Shown here: positions 9,021 to 16,914 of the stretch, piece after piece
Numbering within the stretch: position 1 is the first letter of the stretch
How the letters are laid out: every line of letters starts with the position of its first letter
DNA from: JBDWFY01 sp965275915
Lineage (GTDB): Bacteria; Pseudomonadota; Alphaproteobacteria; Rhizobiales; Stappiaceae
Reading direction: 5' to 3'
DNA length: 64,000 bases
NCBI GenBank assembly: GCA_965275915.1
Contig: CBDHYI010000007.1
Span: 1,736,001 to 1,800,000 of the forward strand
Program-made: the position numbers and the translations under genes
Notes under the pieces: generated by a model
What the model was told of the DNA's origin: nothing
The model's input: only the letters and a program-made list of their open reading frames with translations
Databases searched by the model: none

Positions 9021-9083
9021 TTGCGTCTGTTGCTGATCGACAGATCCGCTTGCTGCGTACAACACCAAAAACAAGGAACGATC

Positions 9084-9740
9084 ATGGAACTGGAACGAGA
9101 CCCGAACGATCCCGAGCGTGCCGAGGTCAACCCTCTTTTGAAACTGGCGCTGGAACTGGGGCCGTTGGGCGTGTTCTTTCTGACCAATTCCAGGGGAGAG
9201 CAGTTTGCCGAATGGTGGCCGGTGTTGAAGATATTCGGCGATCAGCCGATTTTTCTTGCCACAGCAGCCTTTATGGTTGCCATCGCCATCTCCCTTTCCG
9301 TGTCGCTTGTCCTGACAAAACGCATTCCGATCATGCCGCTGGTCACGGGCGTCGTCGTCTTTGTCTTTGGTGCTTTGACCTTGTGGCTGCACGATGATCT
9401 GTTCATCAAACTGAAACCGACGATCGTCAACGTCCTGTTTGGTTCGGTGCTCCTTGGCGGCCTCCTGTTCGGCAAGGCGCTGCTTGGCTATGTATTCGAC
9501 AGCGCGTTCCGTCTGGATGATGCGGGCTGGCGAAAGCTGACATTTCGCTGGGGCATGTTTTTCTTCTTTCTGGCCCTGCTCAACGAGATTATCTGGCGGA
9601 ATTTTTCGACCGATTTCTGGGTGCAGTTCAAGGTGTTCGGTGTTATGCCGCTGACCTTTATTTTCATGCTCTTCCAGATGCCTATTCTGACGAAACACAG
9701 CCTCGACAAACCCAAGGAAGATAAACCGGCGGCGGGCTAG
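9084..9740 (+). CDS. yciB: Inner-membrane septation protein A (YciB/IspZ family)
   Basis: A 218-residue integral membrane protein of the YciB/IspA family, linked to septation and envelope integrity. Five hydrophobic segments are visible. The family signatures are ELGPLGVFFLTN near the N-terminus, KPTIVNVLFGSVLLGG, and GWRKLTFRWGMFFFFLALLNEIIWR. ATG at 9084 has AAGGA six bases upstream. It closes the dapF-mtaB-ftsY run. Its TAG stop codon lies inside a perfect 24-nt inverted repeat. Confidence 0.92.
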   Translation: MELERDPNDPERAEVNPLLKLALELGPLGVFFLTNSRGEQFAEWWPVLKIFGDQPIFLATAAFMVAIAISLSVSLVLTKRIPIMPLVTGVVVFVFGALTLWLHDDLFIKLKPTIVNVLFGSVLLGGLLFGKALLGYVFDSAFRLDDAGWRKLTFRWGMFFFFLALLNEIIWRNFSTDFWVQFKVFGVMPLTFIFMLFQMPILTKHSLDKPKEDKPAAG

Positions 9741-9760
9741 GGTATGGACCCATACCCTAG
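9737..9760. terminator. Perfect palindrome overlapping the yciB stop codon
   Basis: CTAGGGTATGG and CCATACCCTAG flank a two-base centre (AC), giving 11 complementary pairs. The stop codon of the septation gene (9738-9740) is inside the left arm. No U-tract follows, so it may be a rho-independent-like stop, a 3' stabilising hairpin or a protein site. Confidence 0.5.
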
Positions 9761-9839
9761 CGCCGACCTATCGGGCCGACTCCACGCCCTTTTGCGGTAA
9801 TATGATTGTGCCATACTGTCTCAACCCTGATCAGGAGGC

Positions 9840-10298
9840 ATGACCGTGGCCCGTTCGCACAATCGCTTTGTCGGCTTGCTGAAAAGTCTCGGTGTTGCGT
9901 TGCTCAATGCGACACTGGTCCTTGTCATCGTGGCAGCCATCTCTGTGGGCTGGGCGGCTTACAGTGTAAGGGAGATGGCAGTTGACACCGCGCGGAACGT
10001 CACCATCGCCGCAATTGAAGCCGCCAATCTTGATCCTCGGACTGTCATCTCCGAACTCCGCAGTCTGGAAAGCGAGATCGAAGCTTTGCGGATAAACGTT
10101 CAGGAAGGGCAAAACGATGGTGCAGCCTTGCGCGCCCTTCAGGCGCGTTTGAACAAGCTGGAGCGCCAGATCGATTTACTGACCAATCCTCAAGACTGGT
10201 CAGTGTCCGACTCAGTGATCGACCGAATGACCGAAAGCCTTGGTCGGATCTTGAAAGAGTGGCGTAACTGCAATCCGACCTCGGCTGCAAGAATATAG
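9840..10298 (+). CDS. Uncharacterised single-pass membrane coiled-coil protein
   Basis: A 152-residue protein that I do not recognise. One transmembrane helix lies at about residues 17-42 (LGVALLNATLVLVIVAAISVGW). A heptad-rich region follows (about 60-120: SELRSLESEIEALRINV and LQARLNKLERQIDLL), predicted to be a coiled coil on the far side of the membrane. There is no enzymatic motif. ATG at 9840 follows CAGGAGG, a strong ribosome site. It stands alone between the septation gene and a ferredoxin. Shape-wise it recalls small cell-division or envelope-tether proteins, but that is only analogy. Confidence 0.7.
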   Translation: MTVARSHNRFVGLLKSLGVALLNATLVLVIVAAISVGWAAYSVREMAVDTARNVTIAAIEAANLDPRTVISELRSLESEIEALRINVQEGQNDGAALRALQARLNKLERQIDLLTNPQDWSVSDSVIDRMTESLGRILKEWRNCNPTSAARI

Positions 10299-10356
10299 GT
10301 ACTGAAATTACGGGTTAACAGAACGCCCGCCGTCGGTTGGTTCATCGCCAGCACGT

Positions 10357-11085
10357 ATGGCTTTCAGATCGAAGGCACTATCGCAGGATCAGGAGCTATG
10401 GCTAAATAGCCAAATGGAAAAACTGGCGGAAAATCTGCTTGACTATGGGTTTCTGCTGCTGGCCGGGTTTCATCCGGAAGCGGAAGACAACCTGCCCGAT
10501 GCCGCGCCCGGAGCACCCACCCGGACGGTTTTTCTGGTTGGCAATGCCGGTTCGGTCCTGTGGCCGCGGTTTTGCAAAGACTGGCAGGCGTTCGACTCCT
10601 CGGATCCGCTGGATCACTGGACAGAACAGGTGATTGGATCCGTGGCGGAACGGCACCAGATGGGTGTCGTCTATCCGTTCCGAGGTCCGCCCTACTACCC
10701 TTTCCAGACATGGGCGCTGCGGGCCGGCGGCGTTTCAAGATCGCCGCTCGGCGTTCTTGTCCACCCGCTTTACGGACCCTGGTTCGCCTATCGGGGGGCG
10801 TTGCTCAGTCCGCATCGGATCAATCTCCCCGCGGAAGCGATTAAAAACGGGCCCTGCGAAACCTGCAAAGACAAACCCTGTCTGAGCGCCTGCCCCGTCG
10901 ACGCCATATCGGCGGAACGGGGCTATGATGTTTCAAGCTGCCGCACATATCTGGCGGCGGAGCCTGGGGCACCCTGCCAGGAAGGATGCATGGTACGGGT
11001 GGCCTGTCCATTCGGAAAGACCTTTCGCTATATGCCTGACCACGCCCGCTTTCATATGGACCGGTTCCTCGCACGCGAGTTTTGA
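10357..11085 (+). CDS. 4Fe-4S ferredoxin-like protein related to the QueG C-terminal domain
   Basis: A 242-residue cytoplasmic protein with a two-cluster ferredoxin region. The first motif is CETCKDKPCLSACP, followed by VDAI. The second, more divergent, half is SCRTYL...CQEGCMVRVACPFG. The pattern resembles the iron-sulphur domain of epoxyqueuosine reductase QueG, but the protein is about 130 residues shorter. The N-terminal half (LLAGFHPEAED, RTVFLVGNAGSVLWP) lacks an evident cobalamin site. It is therefore probably an electron-transfer relative, not QueG itself. It is convergent with folK. The start is uncertain: no good ribosome site precedes 10357, and a Met 19 codons downstream is possible. 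Confidence 0.8.
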   Translation: MAFRSKALSQDQELWLNSQMEKLAENLLDYGFLLLAGFHPEAEDNLPDAAPGAPTRTVFLVGNAGSVLWPRFCKDWQAFDSSDPLDHWTEQVIGSVAERHQMGVVYPFRGPPYYPFQTWALRAGGVSRSPLGVLVHPLYGPWFAYRGALLSPHRINLPAEAIKNGPCETCKDKPCLSACPVDAISAERGYDVSSCRTYLAAEPGAPCQEGCMVRVACPFGKTFRYMPDHARFHMDRFLAREF

Positions 11086-11094
11086 GCCCAGACC

Positions 11095-11598
11095 CTAAGC
11101 CGATTTCAGATTGCCATCCTCATCCAGAAGCCGGACATCTGTGAGATCGTCCCGTTTGCGCATGGCATCGAGAACGGTTTGAGCGCCGATCTTCGCGTCG
11201 GGCCAGATATCGGCGAGAGGCACGAGCACAAAGGCCCGTTCGCACATGCGCGGATGCGGGATGGTCAGTCCGTCAAGGCCGATTGTTTCCTCGCCATAAA
11301 TCAGAACGTCGATGTCAATTTTTCGCGGCCCCCAGCGGCGGTTACGCACGCGGCCCAGTTCTTTTTCGACCGCCAGACACCGGTCAAGCAGCGCTTCCGC
11401 ACTCAGCGGGGTCTCAATCAGGATGCAGATATTCAGAAACCAGTCCTGATCCGTCAGGCCCCAAGGCTCCGTCCTGTAGTTGGCGGAACGTTTCAGAACA
11501 GTGATGCGGTCCGTCGCATCAAGACGCCGAACGGCCTCATTCACAAAGGCCAGCTTGTCGCCGATATTGCTGCCAAGACCCAGAGCGCATAGCACCAT
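11095..11598 (-). CDS. folK: 2-amino-4-hydroxy-6-hydroxymethyldihydropteridine diphosphokinase
   Basis: HPPK transfers pyrophosphate from ATP to 6-hydroxymethyl-7,8-dihydropterin in folate synthesis. The 167-residue protein carries GLGSNIGDK near the N-terminus, YRTEPWG, ELGRVRNRRWGPRKIDIDVL (the signature R-x-WGPR-x-IDID) and IPHPRMCERAFVL. Its ATG shares one base with the folP stop codon (TGATG), so the pair is translationally coupled. folP supplies the next step in the pathway. Confidence 0.95.
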   Translation of the reverse strand: MVLCALGLGSNIGDKLAFVNEAVRRLDATDRITVLKRSANYRTEPWGLTDQDWFLNICILIETPLSAEALLDRCLAVEKELGRVRNRRWGPRKIDIDVLIYGEETIGLDGLTIPHPRMCERAFVLVPLADIWPDAKIGAQTVLDAMRKRDDLTDVRLLDEDGNLKSA

Positions 11599-12431
11599 CA
11601 GATGGTTCCTTTTCTCAGGATGGCATCGGCAACCCGGACAGCGTCCGCATGGGCCCTGACGTCATGGGCGCGCAGGATCGCCGCGCCGTGTGCAAGTGCG
11701 ATCATATGCGCGCCCAACGTTCCATAGAGCCGGTCCTCGGGATTGTCAGCGCTCAGGAGCCGACCGATAAACCGTTTGCGCGAGGCGCCGACCAAAAGCG
11801 GATAACCAAAGCGCCTGAATTCGGACAGATGATTGAGAACGATCTCGTTCTGCTGCGGGCTTTTGCCGAATCCGATGCCCGGATCGAGCATGATGCCATC
11901 CTGACGGATCCCCGCCCTTCGGGCGATATCCAATGACCGCTCGAAAAAGCGGGCCATATCGGCCACCACGTCATTATCCGGCAAGATGTCGTTCCGGTTC
12001 TGCATAATGACCACGCCGGCGCTGGCCTGTGCAATCACATCGGCCATAGCCGGATCCTTTTGCAGACCCCAGACATCATTGACAATGTGGGCTCCGGCCG
12101 TCAGCGCTTTCTCGGCGACGGCTGCTTTGTAGGTATCGATTGAAATCAGTGTTTTCAGACCGCCAATGCGTGCAAAGACCGGTTCCACCCGGGCCCACTC
12201 CTCATCCGCATCAACCGTACTTGCGCCGGGGCGTGTGCTCTCGCCGCCGATATCGATGATATCGGCTCCCTGGTCCATCATGACCCGTGCGTGTGCGAGA
12301 GCCTGTTCGGGCAGGTTGTGCCGTCCGCCGTCGGAAAAGGAATCCGGCGTGACGTTCAAAATGCCCATGATCAGCGTTCGGCCTTTTGGGTCGAACGTCC
12401 GGTTGCCGATCCGCAGAGCAGTTTGATCCAT
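11598..12431 (-). CDS. folP: Dihydropteroate synthase
   Basis: Condenses 6-hydroxymethyl-dihydropterin pyrophosphate with p-aminobenzoate; this is the sulfonamide target. The 277-residue TIM barrel has MGILNVTPDSFSDGGR (first signature loop), DIIDIGGESTRPGA, HIVNDVWGLQ, DPGIGFGKSPQQN and GASRKRFIG with the pterin- and phosphate-binding Lys/Arg. It is the first gene of the folP-folK pair. No folB is seen nearby. A 346-nt intergenic region lies upstream, before phoD. Confidence 0.95.
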   Translation of the reverse strand: MDQTALRIGNRTFDPKGRTLIMGILNVTPDSFSDGGRHNLPEQALAHARVMMDQGADIIDIGGESTRPGASTVDADEEWARVEPVFARIGGLKTLISIDTYKAAVAEKALTAGAHIVNDVWGLQKDPAMADVIAQASAGVVIMQNRNDILPDNDVVADMARFFERSLDIARRAGIRQDGIMLDPGIGFGKSPQQNEIVLNHLSEFRRFGYPLLVGASRKRFIGRLLSADNPEDRLYGTLGAHMIALAHGAAILRAHDVRAHADAVRVADAILRKGTI

Positions 12432-12673
12432 GGGTCCTGAGCCTTCTGTATCTCGCCTTTGCTATTTCGCCCCCCTCACCGACCTTGGCCGAGGTTGGCG
12501 CGTCAAAATGTGCCCGGTAGCTTATCTTCGGACCGGTGACAATGCCGGTCCATCGAATTCTTTTGCCAAGAAGGCCTGCATTGCGTGTATTGTATCGCGC
12601 TTTTCGGGTTTCCGCCCGGTCGCATACTCAGGCTGGAGATAATCGTAACTTGTTGATTTTAAGCCTATAAAGT

Positions 12674-12736
12674 TGACATTTAAAGTTGTTCCAAATGTCA
12701 TTTTAGCGATATCACACTGTCACGGTCGATTGTGAC
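12674..12736 (+). promoter_or_regulatory. phoD upstream region with two inverted repeats
   Basis: The gene-free stretch 12432-12777 separates divergent folP and phoD. TGACATTT (12674-12681) and AAATGTCA (12693-12700) form an inverted repeat with an 11-nt spacer. GTCAC (12719-12723) and GTGAC (12732-12736) form a second one. The TGACA/TGTCA cores recall half-sites of the phosphate-starvation regulator PhoB, which would suit a phosphatase, but the spacing is not the standard direct repeat. A TTGACA at 12673-12678 could also be a -35 element. Nothing else stands out between 12432 and 12670. Confidence 0.35.
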
Positions 12737-12777
12737 TCTTGTTCCCTGTGGCTTTGGTCCAAAATGGGAGAAAATAC

Positions 12778-14352
12778 ATGTCCAGCAAGCTTAACCGCCG
12801 CACATTTCTGAAATCTACCGCTGCAACCGGCCTGGTTGGTATGACGGTTCCCCTCGCCATGCCCGATATCAGTCGCGCTGCGTCCCGCCCGGTGATAACC
12901 CACGGTGTCCAGTCCGGGGATGTCAATCATACCGGCGGCATGATCTGGGTCCGCTCGGACCGGCCGTCAAAAATGCTGGTCGAGGTGGACACGACGGGAA
13001 ACTTCGAAACGCCGGTCCGGCTGGCTCCGGTCAATGCGTTGCCGGAATCGGATTTTGCCGCCAAGCGGATGCTTCAGGGCCTTCCCTCGGATCAGGATAT
13101 TTTTTATCGGGTTTCCTTTGTCGATTTAAGCGACATCAATGCGGTGTCCCAACCGGTCACCGGTCAGTTCAGGACCGCTCCGGCATCCAGACGCTCTGTT
13201 CGGTTCGCCTGGTCCGGCGACACGGCCGGTCAGGGCTGGGGTATCGATCAAGATCGCGGCGGCATGAAAACCTATGCGACCATGGCCAGGCATGAGCCGG
13301 ATTTTTTCATTCATTCAGGCGACACGATCTATGCCGACGGTCCGATGAAGGAGACGGTGGAGCTTGCAGACGGCAGCCTTTGGAAGAATGTCCTTACCGA
13401 CGAAAAGAGAAAAGTCGCCGAAACGCTGCAGGAATTCCGCGCTCAGTGGCAGTACAATATGCTGGATGACAATGTCCGTGCCTTCAATGCCAGGGTGCCG
13501 ACATTCTTCCAGTGGGATGATCATGAAGTCGTCAATAACTGGTCCGACTCCAAAGACCTTCTGTCCGATGACCGCTACAGCGAAAAGTCCGTGCACCTTC
13601 TGGCAGCCCGTGCGGCGCGCGCCTTCCATGAGATGACACCGATTGCCTACACGCCGGCCGAGCCGGGACGCGTGTACCGCAAGGTGTCTTACGGACCGCT
13701 CCTGGATGTCTTCTTCCTCGATCTGCGCAGCTATCGCGGCCCCAACGGCGATTCGATGGAGGAAACACTTTCTGCCCGCTCACAACTGATGGGTCCGGAG
13801 CAGATCCGATGGCTGAAGCGGGAACTTGGCAACTCCGGGGCGACCTGGAAAGTCATCGCCTCCGATATGCCGATCGGCCTGATCGTCTGGGACAACTGGA
13901 AAGAGAAGCGGGGAGCCGAAGCGGTCTCGAACGGTGATCACGGCACTCCGAAAGGGCGTGAGCTCGAAATCGCCGACCTTCTGCGTTTCATCAAGAATGC
14001 AGGTATTGACAACACGCTGTGGCTGACCGCGGATGTGCATTACACGGCGGCTCACCATTACAGCCCGGACAAGGCTCAGTTCCAGGACTTCACGCCGTTT
14101 TGGGAGTTCGTGTCCGGTCCGCTCCATGCCGGCAGCTTCGGCCCCAACGATCTCGACATGACCTTTGGTCCGGAGGTCAAATACGTGAAGGCGCCGGAAG
14201 ACGGCAAAGCGAACCTGCCGCCGTCGGACGGTCTGCAGTTCTTCGGTCTTGTCGATATCGACGGCGAAAGCGAGCAGCTCACGGTCCGTCTTATGGATCA
14301 GGCCGACACGGAGCTTTATCGCCAGGTTTTGACGCCGGTCCGTCGCGGCTGA
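12778..14352 (+). CDS. phoD: PhoD-family alkaline phosphatase, Tat-exported
   Basis: A 524-residue secreted phosphodiesterase/phosphomonoesterase of the PhoD family, which releases phosphate from organic esters outside the inner membrane. The Tat signal is at residues 5-35 (NRRTFLK, hydrophobic core, cleavage near AAS). The N-terminal PhoD domain follows (ITHGVQSGDV...MIWVRSDR). The metallophosphatase core has WSGDTAG, HSGDTIYAD, WDDHEV, DLRSYR, and LTADVHYTAAHH with metal-binding Asp and His residues. ATG at 12778 is seven bases after GGGAG. A strong hairpin follows the stop. Metal use (Ca/Fe) is known from the family, not visible here. Confidence 0.92.
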   Translation: MSSKLNRRTFLKSTAATGLVGMTVPLAMPDISRAASRPVITHGVQSGDVNHTGGMIWVRSDRPSKMLVEVDTTGNFETPVRLAPVNALPESDFAAKRMLQGLPSDQDIFYRVSFVDLSDINAVSQPVTGQFRTAPASRRSVRFAWSGDTAGQGWGIDQDRGGMKTYATMARHEPDFFIHSGDTIYADGPMKETVELADGSLWKNVLTDEKRKVAETLQEFRAQWQYNMLDDNVRAFNARVPTFFQWDDHEVVNNWSDSKDLLSDDRYSEKSVHLLAARAARAFHEMTPIAYTPAEPGRVYRKVSYGPLLDVFFLDLRSYRGPNGDSMEETLSARSQLMGPEQIRWLKRELGNSGATWKVIASDMPIGLIVWDNWKEKRGAEAVSNGDHGTPKGRELEIADLLRFIKNAGIDNTLWLTADVHYTAAHHYSPDKAQFQDFTPFWEFVSGPLHAGSFGPNDLDMTFGPEVKYVKAPEDGKANLPPSDGLQFFGLVDIDGESEQLTVRLMDQADTELYRQVLTPVRRG

Positions 14353-14377
14353 GGCTTCAAGGACTGTTTGATGCCAG

Positions 14378-14405
14378 CGAAAAGCGTCACAATTGACGCT
14401 TTTCG
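14378..14405 (+). terminator. Hairpin terminator after phoD
   Basis: CGAAAAGCGTCA (14378-14389) pairs perfectly with TGACGCTTTTCG (14394-14405) around a CAAT loop, 12 pairs, starting 25 nt after the phoD stop. The downstream tract is short (TTTAC). Confidence 0.7.
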
Positions 14406-14416
14406 TTTACGTAAAC
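14405..14416. promoter_or_regulatory. 12-bp perfect palindrome upstream of typA
   Basis: GTTTACGTAAAC reads the same on both strands and abuts the phoD terminator, about 160 nt before the typA start. It has the form of a dimeric repressor operator, but no matching regulator gene is nearby. Confidence 0.25.
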
Positions 14417-14574
14417 GGAATATTTGCGGGCGCTGGATCAAAACATTTGTTCTCTTTTTCAGAGAATTCATGTATGGAGGCGCCAGACTCAAGACTGAAC
14501 AGATTTGCCGAAGCGTTGACCGGACTGCCTGTTATGGCGGTGCGGTTTCGTCTTTTCGGCCCAACGGTGCCTTT

Positions 14575-16398
14575 ATGAAACTCCGTAATATAGCGATCAT
14601 TGCCCATGTCGATCATGGCAAAACGACCCTGATCGACGTTCTCCTGCGGGAATCCGGTTCTTTCCGGAGCAATCAGCGTGTTGAAGAACGTGTGATGGAT
14701 TCCAATGATCTTGAACGGGAACGCGGCATTACCATCCTGGCCAAGGTCACGTCTCTGGCCTGGGAGGATTGCCGGATCAATATTGTCGATACACCGGGTC
14801 ATGCGGACTTCGGCGGTGAGGTTGAGCGCATTCTGCATATGGTTGACGGCGTCATTTTGCTGGTGGATGCGGCGGAAGGGCCGATGCCGCAGACGAAATT
14901 CGTTCTTGCCAAGGCGCTGAAGCTGGGCCTCAGGCCGATCGTTGCGATCAACAAGGTCGATAAACCGGATCAGCGCGCCGAAGAAGTGCTCGACGAAGTG
15001 TTCGATCTGTTTGCGAATCTGGATGCCGATGAAGAACAGCTCGATTTTCCGGTTCTTTACGGGTCGGCCAAGCAGGGCTGGATGGCGGATGAGCCTGAAA
15101 TGCCCGAAAATCCGTCCATGGCGCCGCTTTTCAATATGGTTCTTGACCATGTGTCGGCGCCGGAAGCGGAGGACGGCAGTTTCCGCATGCTGGCAACCAC
15201 AATCGAAGCCAATCCGTTTCTGGGTCGCATCCTGACGGGCCGGATTGTTGCCGGCTCGGTAACGCCGAATATGCCGGTTAAGGCGCTGGCACGGGACGGA
15301 AGCACGGTCGAGACCGGTCGGATTTCGAAGGTACTTGCATTCCGAGGTCTTGAAAGGCAGCCGGTGGACCGTTGCGAGGCGGGGGATATTGTTGCGCTCG
15401 CGGGGCTGCAGAAGGCCACCGTCGCCGACACGCTTTGCGGTCCGGATGTTGCTGACCCGCTTGCCGCCCAGCCAATCGATCCGCCGACGCTCTCGATGAC
15501 CTTCCGCGTCAATGACGGTCCGCTTTCAGGCAAAGAGGGAGACAAGGTCCAGAGCCGTGTCATTCGCGAACGGCTGCTGTCTGAAGCAGCGGGCAATGTT
15601 GCGCTGAAAGTCGAGGAAACGGCAGATGCCGACTCCTTCATCGTTTCCGGTCGCGGCGAATTGATGCTCGCAATCCTGATTGAAAACATGCGCCGCGAGG
15701 GCTTCGAGCTCTGCGTTGGCAGGCCTCGTGTCGTTTATCAGCAGGACGCCGGCGGTCAACGGCTTGAGCCGATTGAGGAAGTCATCATCGACGTTGATGA
15801 GGAATTTTCCGGTGCCGTTGTTCAGAAACTGTCCGAACGCAAGGCCGAGCTGATTGAAATGAAGCCCTCGGGCGGCGGACGGACCCGTCTGATGTTCCAT
15901 GCGCCAACGCGCGGTCTGATCGGTTATCAGTCCGAGCTCATGTCCGATACCCGCGGAACGGCAATTTTCAACCGGGTTTTCCATGAATATGCACCCTATA
16001 AAGGTGAAATTCAGGGCCGTCACACCGGTGTTCTCCTGTCGAACGGGGATGGCGAATCGGTTGCCTATGCGCTCTTCAATCTGGAGGATCGCGGGCCGAT
16101 GATGATTGAACCGGGCACCAAAGTCTATCGGGGCATGATCATCGGCGAGCATACGAGAGGCAATGATCTTGAGGTCAATGTTCTGAAAGGCAAGCAGTTG
16201 ACCAATGTACGCGCAGCCGGCAAGGATGATGCGGTCAAGCTGACGACGCCGATCAAACTCTCCCTTGAAGCAGCCCTGTCTTACATTGCCGACGATGAGT
16301 TTGTCGAAGTCACGCCGAAAAATATCCGGCTCCGCAAAGCGATTCTTGACCCCAATGACCGGAAGAAAGCCGAGCGCGCCCGCAAAAGTGCTGCCTGA
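14575..16398 (+). CDS. typA: Translational GTPase TypA/BipA
   Basis: A ribosome-associated GTPase of the EF-G/LepA superfamily involved in ribosome assembly and stress adaptation. The 607-residue protein starts MKLRNIAIIAHVDHGKTTL (P-loop AHVDHGKT). It has the switch I signature DLERERGITI, DTPGHADFGGE (G3), NKVD (G4), an EF-Tu-like domain II, two EF-G-like domains and the TypA-specific C-terminus. ATG at 14575 gives the standard length; an upstream in-frame reading adds 69 non-homologous residues. The ribosome-binding site is weak. A bulged hairpin followed by TTT lies after the stop at about 16418-16452. Confidence 0.95.
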   Translation: MKLRNIAIIAHVDHGKTTLIDVLLRESGSFRSNQRVEERVMDSNDLERERGITILAKVTSLAWEDCRINIVDTPGHADFGGEVERILHMVDGVILLVDAAEGPMPQTKFVLAKALKLGLRPIVAINKVDKPDQRAEEVLDEVFDLFANLDADEEQLDFPVLYGSAKQGWMADEPEMPENPSMAPLFNMVLDHVSAPEAEDGSFRMLATTIEANPFLGRILTGRIVAGSVTPNMPVKALARDGSTVETGRISKVLAFRGLERQPVDRCEAGDIVALAGLQKATVADTLCGPDVADPLAAQPIDPPTLSMTFRVNDGPLSGKEGDKVQSRVIRERLLSEAAGNVALKVEETADADSFIVSGRGELMLAILIENMRREGFELCVGRPRVVYQQDAGGQRLEPIEEVIIDVDEEFSGAVVQKLSERKAELIEMKPSGGGRTRLMFHAPTRGLIGYQSELMSDTRGTAIFNRVFHEYAPYKGEIQGRHTGVLLSNGDGESVAYALFNLEDRGPMMIEPGTKVYRGMIIGEHTRGNDLEVNVLKGKQLTNVRAAGKDDAVKLTTPIKLSLEAALSYIADDEFVEVTPKNIRLRKAILDPNDRKKAERARKSAA

Positions 16399-16417
16399 TG
16401 AGATGATTGTCGAAAGG

Positions 16418-16455
16418 GCCGCCGCGGATCGAAAACGCTTCCCGCTGCGGTCTTT
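16418..16455 (+). terminator. Imperfect hairpin after typA
   Basis: GCCGCCGCGG (16418-16427) pairs with CCGCTGCGGTC (16442-16452) with one mismatch and one bulge; TTT follows. It is a plausible terminator for typA, 20 nt after its stop codon. Confidence 0.4.
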
Positions 16456-16656
16456 GACGCCGATGTGAAAAGGCTTGATTGCCCTCAATGCGTGTCATTT
16501 TATCGCATGCATCGGGACTAACGGTCTGAGAAATATAGGCTTTTTTTCAAAAATCGACGCGTTTTCGCGCGCATTTTGCTTATATCCGTATCGGCTGCGG
16601 CGTCCGTTGTCTGATTTTTCTTGAAGCCGCAAAAATTAGCACCATTTAAACACCTG

Positions 16657-16806
16657 TAAGCCATGCGGCATCGAGCCCTCCGGTTCCCTCCCATAGGAGT
16701 GTTTGGTGCGCGGCGGTTGCAATGTTTCCCTTGTAAACAGTACGGGAAGACTTGCAAACCAAGGAACGCTCAGCCGACCCCCCGCGGCTGGGCGTTCTTG
16801 TTTTTT
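16657..16806 (+). ncRNA. Candidate small RNA or attenuator leader before xthA
   Basis: The 516-nt gap between typA and xthA contains a strong intrinsic terminator at 16765-16802: AACGCTCAGCCG pairs with CGGCTGGGCGTT (12 pairs, one G-U) around ACCCCCCG, followed by CTTGTTTTTT. Just upstream, TTGCAA...TTCCC and GGGAA...TTGCAA (about 16717-16757) form a second hairpin. The TypA stop lies 370 nt earlier behind its own hairpin, so this terminator serves a separate transcript. A weak promoter, TTGAAG (16621) with TTTAAA (16645), would start it near 16657. It could be a ~150-nt sRNA or a leader that attenuates xthA, whose ATG is 109 nt beyond the terminator. Confidence 0.45.
16765..16806 (+). terminator. 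Rho-independent terminator 109 nt upstream of xthA
   Basis: Twelve-pair stem (16765-16776 with 16785-16796), eight-base loop, and a TTGTTTTTT tail. This is one of the two clearest intrinsic terminators in the window, and no protein gene ends in the 360 bases before it. Confidence 0.8.
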
Positions 16807-16914
16807 GGGCAGCCGTCTTGCCAATTGGGCAAAAAAGGGCTTCTTTCAACGTCCCGGATCTTCATTCGTCTGCAAAGAACAGTTCCCTTTCCAACCGCCA
16901 AGAGACCGCTACAG

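Noticed and set aside
12430..12642. 70-codon frame in the folP-phoD gap
   Set aside because: Starts on top of the folP start, lacks a ribosome site and has no recognisable sequence.
15526..16488. 320-codon frame antisense to typA
   Set aside because: Shadow of the TypA C-terminal domains; no independent homology.
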